Source of the DNA: Linnemannia elongata
Lineage: Eukaryota; Mortierellomycota; Mortierellomycetes; Mortierellales; Mortierellaceae
Length of the DNA: 64,000 bases
NCBI GenBank assembly: GCA_036320915.1
Contig: JAXBDG010000011.1
Coordinates: 580,501 to 644,500, forward strand
Direction: 5' to 3'
The notes under the pieces: generated by a model
What the model was told of the DNA's origin: nothing
What the model saw: the letters and a program-made list of their open reading frames with translations, nothing else
Databases searched by the model: none
Shown here: piece by piece, positions 1 to 10,702 of the stretch
Layout: each line of letters begins with the position of its first letter
Position numbering within the stretch: the first letter of the stretch is position 1
Program-made: the position numbers and the translations under genes

Positions 1-614
1 GGGACAAGGTGCGACCGAGAGGGGTGATGATGCATCGTTGCTTCCGATTCCAGACCAGGAGACAGAGATACATTCCTCGAGGAAGAAGAGGAAGAGGACG
101 AAGATGAGGAAGAGGATGAGACCGGAGAAAAGGAGCGATAGGCCGATGATGCGCGAGGGGGAGTTGTCGTCGCTGTTGTCGTCGAACTTGGAGGTGGTGC
201 GAGGGAGTAAGGGTGACAGCGAGGGCGATGTGGTGACATGGGCGAGACCATGTTGGCGATGGTTGGATGGATGGTGGAGCGCACCAGGGCTGCAGTGGAG
301 ACATTCCGACTTCTGGGGCGTGTGTGATCGACTTGCCTGTGCGACCGCGCGTGATGTTGATGTTGGAGTTGGTGGAGAGGGTCTTGTCTCACAGAGTAAT
401 GCCGTTCGTGTTCGTCCTCCTGGTGATACATGCGCTTTTGGGGAGCCTGTGCCTGGGGGACGAGTTGTGGGAGATATCTGTCGTGCTCGTGTTCTGGGAG
501 CTGGTGTTGGTGTACGAATTGGCGGTGCTCATGTCGCTGGGGCTGCTGTTGAGGAGGAGGGAGTTGGTAATGATCTTGGCTGTTGCCACTTTGGACTTTG
601 TTGTGAGCCAGCAT
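1..614 (-). CDS. Partial unknown protein, His/Gln/Ser-rich N-terminus (3' part beyond window)
   Basis: An open frame runs from an ATG at 614 (minus strand) to the window edge without a stop, about 204 codons. An in-frame TAG lies two codons upstream of this ATG, which supports the start. The peptide begins MLAHNKVQSGNSQDHYQLPP and is low-complexity: Pro/Gln and His/Gln runs, Arg/His stretches, then Thr- and Ser-rich tracts including a run of about 14 Ser. No domain is recognisable. Such composition is common in the disordered N-termini of fungal regulators, but that is inference. The continuous in-frame reading through biased sequence and the C/T-rich leader upstream support it as real. An intron may occur further on, and the true length is unknown. 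Confidence 0.55.
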   Translation of the reverse strand, partial: MLAHNKVQSGNSQDHYQLPPPQQQPQRHEHRQFVHQHQLPEHEHDRYLPQLVPQAQAPQKRMYHQEDEHERHYSVRQDPLHQLQHQHHARSHRQVDHTRPRSRNVSTAALVRSTIHPTIANMVSPMSPHRPRCHPYSLAPPPSSTTTATTTPPRASSAYRSFSPVSSSSSSSSSSSSSSRNVSLSPGLESEATMHHHPSRSHLV

Positions 615-3303
615 TGTCTATTATTTTTAAGTTATAGGGCGATGGCTGTGTAAGTCAAAGTGGGAAGGAGAAATGGAAAAGGGGAAGAGCGTACAAATAA
701 AAAAGATGTTCGAAATGCGGGAAGTGGTTACGGAAGAAAAAAAGGAATATTGGAAGAGAGGGGAAAGGAGGGGGAGGAAGGGTAAGTAGGATGGTAGGAT
801 GGTTGGTAAGTAGGCTGGTAGAATTGGATTAGGGTGAGGGGTAAAGACGATGTGTGAAGAAGTGAGTGAAGTGAGTGAAGAAGAAAAAGAAGTGGGAAAA
901 CACAAAAAGAAGTGGGGTCTGCTGGAATGCGACGAGACAAAAAAGTAAATTGGAAGATGAGGACTGCAAAGGATGGATGTGGTTGAGCTCTTTTTTTTTA
1001 CAGAGCAAGGGTAACAGTCGTGCAGTGACGCGAATGTCAAGAAAGAAGAAGTGAAATACAAAGAGGAAAGAAAATGTGGAAAAGAATAAAAATGAAGAAG
1101 AGAAAGAAAGAACGAAGGCGACAGTAGAAAAAGAAAAGAAAACAAAAAAAGAGAGGCGGAAACGGGAAGAAAGAAAAAAAGAGGAGGGAAAGGAGGGAGG
1201 GAGGGAAGGGAAGTAGGAATATTTTTGCTTCAACAAAAGGCGGTTCAATGGGATGTGAAAATGTGGCAATGAGAATGGACGGACAAAATATAGTTTTGGA
1301 TGCTTACTTGTATGCTTGCTTGTGTATGTGAGTTGATGGTGAGTATGAGCAGTAAGTACTTTTGACGGTGAAGTATGTGTGTTAGAAAGTGAAAGTGTTG
1401 GATGGGTGGTGATGTGGCCAAGGGGGTCCACAAAGAAGGAGAGACAAGAGAGAGAAAGGAATGAAGAAGTACAAGAAGGATGAAGAGTGAAGAAGAGGCG
1501 ACGACGGTTATGTTGATTGTTGTTTGTTGTAGCTGATGATGTCGAGATGTATTTGTACGTCTATAAATGTGGGTTTATGCCCTTTTGTTGTTGATGTTGT
1601 TGACGATGATGCTTCTTGAAAAGGTAAGGTTCGCCTCCTGACTGGAATGTACGGCTGGTTTGTTGGATTGTTCCCTGACCGTCGGTCTGTCCGTCTGTCG
1701 TTCTTTCTGTGTGTATATCTATCTATGTGTACGTGCGTGTGATAGTTTGTCTCTCTTTCTCTCTTTCTCTCTCTTTGTGTTGAGGAGAAAAGGAGATATG
1801 CGAGCTGCAAGATGGGGATTGCAAAGGGTGGGAGAAGAAGAGGAGGGGACTGATTTGAAAAAGGGGGACCAATGGGGAAGGAACAGTGACAAGGATGCAG
1901 CGGAGGATAGGGCGGAAAAGGGATAAGAACAGGTGAAGAAGATTGCCGGGGGGAACAAACAAAAAAAAGAGGAAGCAGGGCAGAGTTGGACGAGAATGGA
2001 TCAGAGGGGGGAAGAAGGAGGTAGGAGGTTGTGGTGGTGGTTAGAAAGGGGTACAAAAAGAGAAAGATGTAATGTACAAGGCGAAATGGATATAAAGTAT
2101 AGGGAGCAAGTGGGTGCGATGCGATGCAAGGGGATACAAGAAAAAAAAAGGAACAGAAAAGTGAAAAAAGACTGCCTACGGATGACTAGAAAGAAGGAAA
2201 GGATGAAAAGAAAGAAAGGAAAGGAATGAAGGAGAGAAGCAGAAGATGAAGGCAAAGAAGCTTTTATACTTTTGCTTTGCCACCAAAAAATAAAAAATAA
2301 AAAATAAAAAAAAGTATTTAGTATTGGGGTGCTCTTTGCCACTGAAAACAAAAGGCTCCTCGCTGTTGAGTGGATCATTTATCATTTTTGTTTTCTTTTC
2401 GATTCCAGAGGCGGTCTGTGTGCTTCTTGTAGGAGCAAACAAATGACCGCATACTAGGGCACAATGAAGAAAAAAAGTTGATCAGAATCACCGAAAAAAG
2501 AGGAATGAACTGAATGTACTTGTACATGGGTCGAGGAGTGACGAGAGAAAGAGAGAGAGCGAGAGGATGTCGACAAGGTAAAAGGGATCCAGGGGAGGTA
2601 GACAAAGGGACCACAAAGCAGGAGTGCATAACAGGGCAGAGGTCAATCTTTGTCACTCGGTTGGACTTACGTGTACCACAGCGATAGTACAACAGTACTA
2701 GACGACGACAAACAGTAGAAGACGAGAATGAGGCGATGATTTCAGGGCATGTACAGGACAGTACTGTTTGTGTCCATCGCCATCCCTTTATTCGGCAAAA
2801 AGCAAGCGGAGAAAAGAAGGCGTTATGCCAGGGACTGATTGAGCAAAAATAACTTTTTGTTGCCTCAGCCATAAGTGTTAAAAAGAGTGAGGGAGACAGA
2901 ACGAGTCCAATCCAATGGATCCCATTCACAGTACCACTCAATCCACCCATGCTGATATTCCCTGTGGCTCATCCTTACCCTTTGAATGAGTGCGAACAGG
3001 AATCACACTATCCCCATCCTCATTCTTTGAAATACCAAGGGCTCACACGAACTCCTCTTTTTTTTCAATTCTCCCACCCTCACCAGTTTCCGTCAATTTA
3101 TCACGCCGCTGTCCCATTTTTTAGTTGTGTAACCCCAGCGCAATCCAATGCTCTCTGTTCGCATGGTGGCTGGCCATGTCAATTGACTTTCGTACTTGTT
3201 TGCTCCGCAATATGCCAGTTGACGTCGTTCTGTGTATTTTTTCTTTTCTAAACTTTCCCCTTTTCCTTCTCTACACCTCCTCTAAGGAAAACTACCAGTG
3301 TCT
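615..3303. other. Intergenic: C/T-rich leader of the left-edge gene, then no gene
   Basis: From about 650 to 2450 the plus strand is strongly purine-rich (pyrimidine-rich on the minus strand), with GGAAGG and GAAAG tracts and an (AAAAAT)n patch near 2284-2313. This matches the C/T-rich leaders before other genes in the window and fits the upstream region of the minus gene starting at 614. Open frames here are by-products of the biased composition. From 2450 to 3303 nothing convincing is seen; 3' flank of the phosphorylase kinase gene ends at 3303. Confidence 0.5.
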
Positions 3304-6300
3304 CTACTCAAGGTCAATAGAGTAAGGCAACAACTTCAGCGCAGCCCGAGCAAGATAGGCAAACGTGCCCTCCTTACCCTCCTGTGGCAGATCATAGAAC
3401 ATGCGACGTGCAAGGTGCTCATGGTGCTCAAACCCAACCTCACCTAAAGACGCCGCCGCCGATGTCGCTGCGCTGCTGCCAACTGTCACCACAGGAATAC
3501 TTCCCTTCGACGAGGGGGGACCAGCTGGAGCAATCGACGATGATGAAGGCGTCGTTGTCGTCGCAGCTGTTGCTGCTGACGAAGAAGAGGACCCAGGAGA
3601 TCCTCCAGGAATACCCTGTCCCCGCCCACCTGGCCCATTAACAACCCACTTGACCCAGAACTTATTCATCGCCTCCCTCATAATAATCGGTAAATCAATC
3701 ACCTCAGGCTGCACCTCCATCCCGGGGTTCCGATCCTCAATTTTGGCAATCACCATCAATGTCTCCACCGCAATCTGACGCTCAGCAGGGTCCAGGATAA
3801 CTCCCAAAAAGTTCTCGACCGCAAGAGCAAAGTTGAACTCCTCGGGGGTCTTCTCCGACACGATGGGATCGCGAGGGAGAACATTCGATCCGATGCGGAA
3901 TCCTGCAGATCGAGAGAGGATACGCCAGACACGAGGGTAGAATTTGTCAGGGACACGGTTGAGAGATCCATCGTTCTTGCGGCGCCGCAGCCAGCGACCT
4001 GAAGAGTTGGGAACGAACGCAGCGATTGCTGAGGGGGATGGGAAGGAGGAGGCCTGGACATTGGCCTTGGCCTTGTACTGGTTCAAATCGATTGTCTTCT
4101 CGATGACAGCTGTTGGGCCGTCCATGAAGGCCTTGTGTGCTTCGATTGCAGTTCCGGGTTCAGCGCCTATTTGGAGAGAATATCACATAAACGATGATAA
4201 AGTGTCAGCATGTATTGCGAATTTAGCAAGGGTGATGCGTTCTTGTGCAACATTAGTGATAGAAATAAAAACAAACAAAAGATAGGCAGAAACATACCTT
4301 TCTCGCCAATCATGCACCAAGAGTCGCGGTACTTGATATCCCCAATGAGCTCACTTCCAAGCTGCTTCAGCGCAAGCCTTGCAGCGCTAGTCAGATGTTC
4401 AAAGCAATCGTCCTTAGCACTGCAGATGACAATCATGCCAGGTTGCAACCAATCGACCAACCGGGCCAAGTCATCACTCTCGTCCTCCGAGATATGTGTA
4501 TCGAACGAGACCGACTCGATCAAGACGCCCTGGACGGGGTCGATCGCGACCATATTGATTCCACGAGACGATACCGACATGGTGCTTTCGTTGATCAGGA
4601 TCTTGGAGAAGCTGCCAGAATGGTAACCACCAGATTGGACTTTGATATTGACGGCGCTGGAGCCCTTGCCCATATTGGGGAGCTCGATTGCGCCCATGGA
4701 GCTCGAGGGTCCAGAAGAGGCGATGCTCATAGCGACATCACCGCCCTCAGCAATGGAGCCACCGCTGTTCAAAGGACGACGACCCGACATTGTGGGGCTC
4801 AGGCGACCAGAGACGGACTGGTTGCGGAGCAACGTGTTGGTAGCGTTAGCGCTCAGCGTGGGGCCTGACAAGACGGTACCGAGAAGAGACTTGAGCTCAA
4901 AGGGCGAGAGCTGCATCAGATGCTCGACAGCATCCGTTTCATCGCAGCTGTTGAGCCGCGAGATCTCCTCACGAAGCGCAATGATCAAGAAATGAGTCCG
5001 AAGGCGCATGATACCCTCAAACATATCTGGGTCACCTCTAATAAAAGAGCCCAGGTAGATCAAGACCTCTTGAACGACAGGACCTTCGCGGACATCGTCA
5101 AAGTTGCCGTCGTAGATCATCTGGCTAAGGACATCGGGGCCAAGAGGGGTGGTAATAAAGTGCTCAGTCTCCCCTGATCCGATGGTGATCTGCTTCTGGC
5201 GAATGACAAGGTCGGTGATGTTGATTGTGAGCGAATTGACGACTTTGTTGAGCAAACCAGCTGCCTGACGAACGATCGACCAAAGCTTGAGCTGGAGCGA
5301 CTTGAAGTAGACCTCTTCCAGCAGAGTCTGCACCGTGGCATCTAGGTTATTGACGAAGTAATCTGCACCCTGGCACGAAAGCAAGTACTGCAATAAATCT
5401 ATGTCCAGTGATAAATAATAAGCTCAGTTAACTCTCATGGGTCAAAATAAGCTCATAAGCATGTCGTTTACCAGAAAAAAATAGCTTACCAATTTGGTCA
5501 TAGAGGTTGACAGAGATAGACAGCATGTTCTGCGCTGCCTCCATGCTCGATGGGTCGCCAAGAGTCAAACCCAAGCTATCCATGTTGCCGTCAGGCGAAC
5601 TCTCGTCCGAATCATCATCGTCGTCATTCTCCAATGAGGCAGCATCTCCAGTGGGTGCCTCCGAGATCTCCAACGTGTTGAGGTCTGGGGTCCAGACACC
5701 CAATCCAGCACCACTACCCTTGCGGCTCGTCCTGGGCTCTTCGTGATCTTTGAGCTTGAAGGCCTTCTTCTTGTGACGCTTTCCGGACGAATAGGGTTCC
5801 GAGGGCTCAGCAGCTGCATTGTGAGGAGAAATGGCAAACCCTTCGGAAGGGGTGCGAGCATGCGATCCAAAGTAGTTGTCGCCATCGAGCTCGGTGTTAA
5901 CGGCAGGTGTAGTTAGCGAAGCAAGAGAGAATCCAGTTCCAAAGGTCGAGGACTGGCGACGCATAGACCAACGGTGGTTTCCAGGTGTCCTGTTGCCAGG
6001 TCCTCCAGGCGTGGCTGCCTGGGTTTGCTTCTCGTTGAGTCCAAGCTTCCTGGCGTTGCGACCCTTGCGACGGTCAGCAGCTCCGCGGAGAATACCCAGC
6101 CAGTCGATATCTTTCTTGGTGACTAAAAAGTCGAGGGACTCGATGCAGGAGGTGTTGACCATCTCGCTCAGTCTTCCGAGACGCACGCGGACATTGTTGA
6201 CAACACCACTTCGGAGAGTCATGAAGAAGTTAAGAAGGTTGCGCTTGTTATCCTTCTGAGGGTTGGAGCCCAGGGAGGTCTTCCTCCAGGTGGTCAGACG

Positions 6301-9127
6301 TTGAGCCTCGGCATCGTTCTGTGAGGAAAATGTGCGGGACTTGGAGAGACCGCCAAGCATAGCGTGGGTGAGGAGGACAACCATGGTAGGTCTACCCGGG
6401 TACTCCCAGTACTGACGGACAAAGGCGAGTTCCTGCTCAAAGATCGAGATCAGATAGTCGTTATCGCTGGTAAGGTAGAACTCTTCGTTGTCCATGAAGT
6501 GAGGTGTGAACGCATAGAGATGACCTTGAACACGGTACAGACGCGAAGTTCCGAGAGATCCAACAGGGCGCTTGGGTCGACCAGAGAGTCCCAACTTGGC
6601 GTTCCTTCCGAGGGCACTGTAGACCTCCTTGAGACCTTGCGGGTGACTGACAGTGATAGGGTGGACTTGCTCCATGGTCTGGGTCTCGAGTCCGTACATG
6701 CTCAACATGCTCTGCAGGTTGGTATCCTCGGCCAGTAGGACGACTTGTACGACGGTGTCGTTCGACTGGGTCTTGCGAGCGTTGAATCGTCTGCCGAGGG
6801 GATCGATCTCTGCGACACTGAGAAGGTTCTCATAGATCAAGTTGCCAAGTGTGTGAAGGGAGTTAGCCCAGACCAAGGGGAGGTTGTCGTTGGCCACGCG
6901 GGCTTGGGAGTGGTTGTTCTTCTTCTCGGCTTCAACCAGGTGATGAGGGACATAGTACAGCTCTGGGATGAGGGGGATGTGCTCTGGCAGCTTGCTCTCG
7001 CTGTGGATGCTGCCTGGGGTGCCGAAACTTGGAGAGGTGGGAGTCTTAAGACCACGCCCGTCATCACTCTCAGACATCGAGTCAGAGATGAACTGACCAA
7101 AGTCGACCAAGGTGGCAGAGTCAATGATCAGGGGCTCCAGCTTGGCGCGGTACTCCTCGACTTGATGCTCGTTGTCGCTGAAGAGACCGTCTAGGATGAA
7201 ATATGTAAAGAACAGGGGCCACTCACACTCGATGTTCTCAAAGATCTTGAGCTCGTGGGCGTCGTAGTGGAGACGGCTGTTGTTCTCAAGTACAGTCTGG
7301 TGACCATCACGCAGGAAACGCTTGCATCCGTATTTGCCTCCCAGCTTCTCTACGATCTCATCCCTCGTCTTCTTCACCAGCTTGGCGTCTCCGACAGCAA
7401 ACGCAGGGAATCCAATAACCGAGAGCAATGCAGCGTCGATTTCCTTCGAGTTGGATTCTCTGGGAAGAGCAGAGTGCAAAGTGGTGTAGTTGCGTGTGAT
7501 CTCGTCAGGTAGCACATGAATGACCTATGAGAGAAAGGCAATTTTAGCAATGAGATGGATTTACAATTCAAGTGCTACTACAAGCATCCAGATAAACACT
7601 TACCGAACTGGGTCCACCTCGAGAGCCAAAGAGATTGATGCCGTTGATGGCTTGAAGGGCAGCGACGGCCATACCGATCGAGGACGAGTTCAGCTCGGGC
7701 TCACCATGGTTGATCTTGTTTCCACGCTCCCAAATACCATAGTCGGGAGTTCGATAGGCGCGCTCGATGTAGAAGACCAAGTTCTGCACAAAGTCGACTT
7801 CGTCTGTGGTGTAGACGATCAGCATTCCAGAAGCGGTCATTTGAGCCAGGGCGAGGAGGAAGATGGATGTGGCATCAATCTGCAAGTGTCCCCACTCGGA
7901 ATCTCCCACGACGGTATCTCCAGTGGCGGTGTTGTATTTGGCATGCAGACAGTCGTTCAAGCCCTGAGTCTTCTTGAACTGCTCGATCTTGGGTGCCTGG
8001 CGCATCATGCAGAAGAGGAGTCCACGCATCAGCTTGACCACGGAATGCTCAAGCTCATCTGCGAACAATTGGTGTACAAGGAAAAGAGAAGCAACACCAT
8101 ATTAATTAAATGATGCAATCAAGATGAACCTCTTCTGATCCCTCCCTTCTCTCCCCAACAGTTTCGCTCTTTGAATCTCGTTGATAATTGTCAGTTTCGA
8201 AGGGAATAACAACCATCCTCGGTTTGTCTTTCCCTTGTTCGCAAACAGGCACACACGAACAATAAAGGGACATTCGCCAAAACATGCATGAGTACGTCAG
8301 GACTAGAAAAAAATGTCAAGGAGGCAATGAGGACAAGCTGGCTTTCAATCTCACCAGCTTTTGTACTTCTCCCCTTTCCTACTTCCTCATCATCAATACC
8401 ACTCAATTGCCCTTTGAATCCCTCAACTTTGTTCCAAAGGAGAGGACAAGAAGGGGATAAAATAAATGAGCGTTTCCCACCTCCCATTGTACCGTGTGCG
8501 TATGTGTATGTCATTGCGAATTACAGATGAGACATATTTGCGCGACAAAGGCTACAAGAACCTTGTAGCTAACTCATCAAGTTAACATCCATCACTCGGA
8601 ATTTCCTCTTAAATGACTGACTGGCATTGGATGCCAAACATGACGAGCCCTCCCCCGCTTCTACCCCGATATGTAAAATGTCCAGTTTGGTTCCACTTAC
8701 ATGCCCGACCTTCGTCGTCATCCACGCGGCGGTAGGCTAGAGCCAGGCCAAAGACAGCCATAATCGAATACACATTATCACTACAATATGAACATGTCAT
8801 GCAACATCAATTAGCCTTTGTATCTCTATCATTTGGGCCCTTCATTATACACGTACACGTAAAAACGCCCCACTCAAAATTGACTGTCTGCAATCTTTTC
8901 CTTCCCAAAAGGAACGTTCAGCGCTAACCAACAAAATAAAATTCACACACTCTTTCACTTCGTACTTACCGAACCCATGCATCGCGATAGTCTCCATGAG
9001 TGGTAACAGCGACAGACGCAGGGATCAGACCTGTTGTTGGGTTCTGTCTGTTGAGAATGACAGCATTGACGGCTCGATAGTAATAATCGAGTCTCTTTCT
9101 CACGCTGGACTGGGAATGGTACTGCAT
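3304..9127 (-). CDS. Phosphorylase b kinase regulatory subunit (alpha/beta family) with inserted ILEI/POMGNT1-stem-like domain
   Basis: Six exons: 9127-8970, 8780-8701, 8058-7604, 7524-5490, 5398-4298, 4166-3304. They join in frame to 1563 aa. The start is supported by the family-like N-terminus, with a segment reading [10 protein letters not shown] and a join giving [20 protein letters not shown]. The GH15-like N-terminal region is clear ([35 protein letters not shown]-like GRRF). The family's C-terminal region is also present: [30 protein letters not shown], and a GTFAYLARA segment near the end. Between these halves, about aa 1159-1300, lies an extra domain with [36 protein letters not shown] and IGEKG, the hallmarks of ILEI/FAM3 and POMGNT1-stem domains. 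In animals this subunit links Ca2+/PKA signals to glycogen phosphorylase activation. PKA-like sites RKTS (about aa 645) and RRQSS (about aa 753) are visible. There is no C-terminal CaaX box (ends SIDLE), unlike animal subunits. It is longer than the animal proteins (roughly 1100-1240 aa). Dikarya generally lack this kinase. Confidence 0.93.
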
Positions 9128-10702
9128 GATTTTGTGGTTCTTTTTCTTGTTGGGTCAGAAGGGAGGTTAGGCACGACAAAAAGAAAGAATGAGAGAAGAG
9201 GGTGTGGAAATGAGAAGCACAGAAGAGAGGAGATGCAAATGAGTAAAGGAGTGAATGACCAAAATGCAAAAAAAAAAAAAAAAAAAAAAAAAGAAGAGCG
9301 AGTGTAGAAGTGAAAGTAGCGAGAGAGTGAGGAAGGAAGGGACGAAGGAACAAAAGAACAAAAGGGAAAAGGGGGAAAGGAGGCGCAATGGGCATTAGAC
9401 TCACTCATAGATAGCAGCTGTGGCTGCTGATACTAAGGCACACAGCACGAGACTGAGATAGACAGACACCATCGAGTACATGGGTCCCCAGGGACGGAAG
9501 TTTTTCTTGGGGTGCACGAATCACACTGCTCAATTGGCTATCAAACTCTCCCTTTCTTTCCATTGTTATCTCTGTCTCTCTCCCCGATTTCGTACCTGTG
9601 TGAATATGGCAGGGTGTATGATAAGAGAAAAAATGTGAGAAGACAAAGGACGTCTCGTCATCATGATGACCTAGGGGTAACGAGGAAAAGCAAAAGAAAA
9701 ACAAGGTTACCCATATCTTTTTTTTTTGTGGTGGCGCACTGGCCTCACCCCATCCAATCAAATCGCAAATGCACTGGCCATGCTTCTCGCCTAAAACACT
9801 ACCGCATTCCCTGAAGCTCAGGCACGCCTTTGACGTTGTTTCTGAAGGGCCATCGTCATTGCTCACAGCTCAACAGATCTCTCCGCCGCAGGAATGCACT
9901 ACTAGCAACTCACTAGACTTTCAACTCTTGACGCGTGAACGTTTATCGCTGATATGATCAGTCTCCAAGAGAAAACGCGTCCCTTTCGAAATTTTGTTCC
10001 TGATCATTCTTGAAGATGAACAACGATCGTCATTCATTGGATGTTCACCACAACTGCTGCCCCGTCCCTCACTCATCTTGGATCCCCAGCTACGCTTCTC
10101 CCCTCTTTTTCTCGTCCCTTCTACCTTCCCTCCACCTTTGTCTCTCTCTCCATGATTCTCCGATATGAGCATGCTTTGCCAAAAAGAATTTCAGTTCACT
10201 ACTTAGCCTTTCACTTCCCACCAATGCTCCCTAGCGTATTTCTCTTCTATCGTTCTACCTCTTCAAGCATGTCGATCCATTCTGCCATTTTTCCATTTCA
10301 GCTTATACTTCCTACCATCTTGGGTTCCTCCTCATTACTCAATGAACAAAAGTAACACAATGAAATCACGCTAGCGAGGCGCAAAGTGTCGTCTCACTTT
10401 TTATTCCCAACAGAACCCTTCATTTTCAAGGTGCTTTCGGAATGCGCAAAGATTCACCTCACCTAAACACTGTCCTCGGTGAAATATCTCGTTTTCTGTC
10501 CTTTATTTCTGTTTCATTTAACGGCATCTACTTTACCCCCTCCTTGCTTATGGACGTTTTATTTTTCCTCTCTTTGTTCGCTCGCATTCAAATCTTTCAC
10601 CTGACTCCATTGCCACTCTTCAGGAAACATATTCCCCCCCCTGCCGCCTTTCCATCACCCACCTTCAGTCACACATCGCATTCGTTAAATCGACTTCGTT
10701 GA
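9128..10702. promoter_or_regulatory. Divergent intergenic region between phosphorylase kinase and chitinase genes
   Basis: About 1.6 kb separates the two divergent start codons. It contains a 25-nt A run (9268-9292, T run on the minus strand close upstream of the phosphorylase kinase start) and a C/T-rich stretch on the plus strand from about 10040 to 10700 leading into the chitinase ATG. No coding region or RNA gene was recognised. Confidence 0.5.

Noticed and set aside
829..1431. Ser/Phe/Leu-rich minus-strand open frames in the C/T-rich leader
   Set aside because: These are translations of (CTTTC)- and (CCTT)-like tracts and overlap each other in several frames.
2375..2950. A 191-codon minus-strand open frame
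   Set aside because: Irregular composition with no domain and no support from splice context or a neighbouring exon. Probably chance.
8059..8700. A hidden exon in the 642-nt intron 2 of the phosphorylase kinase gene
   Set aside because: The flanking exons join directly to a family-like sequence ([20 protein letters not shown]) with nothing missing.
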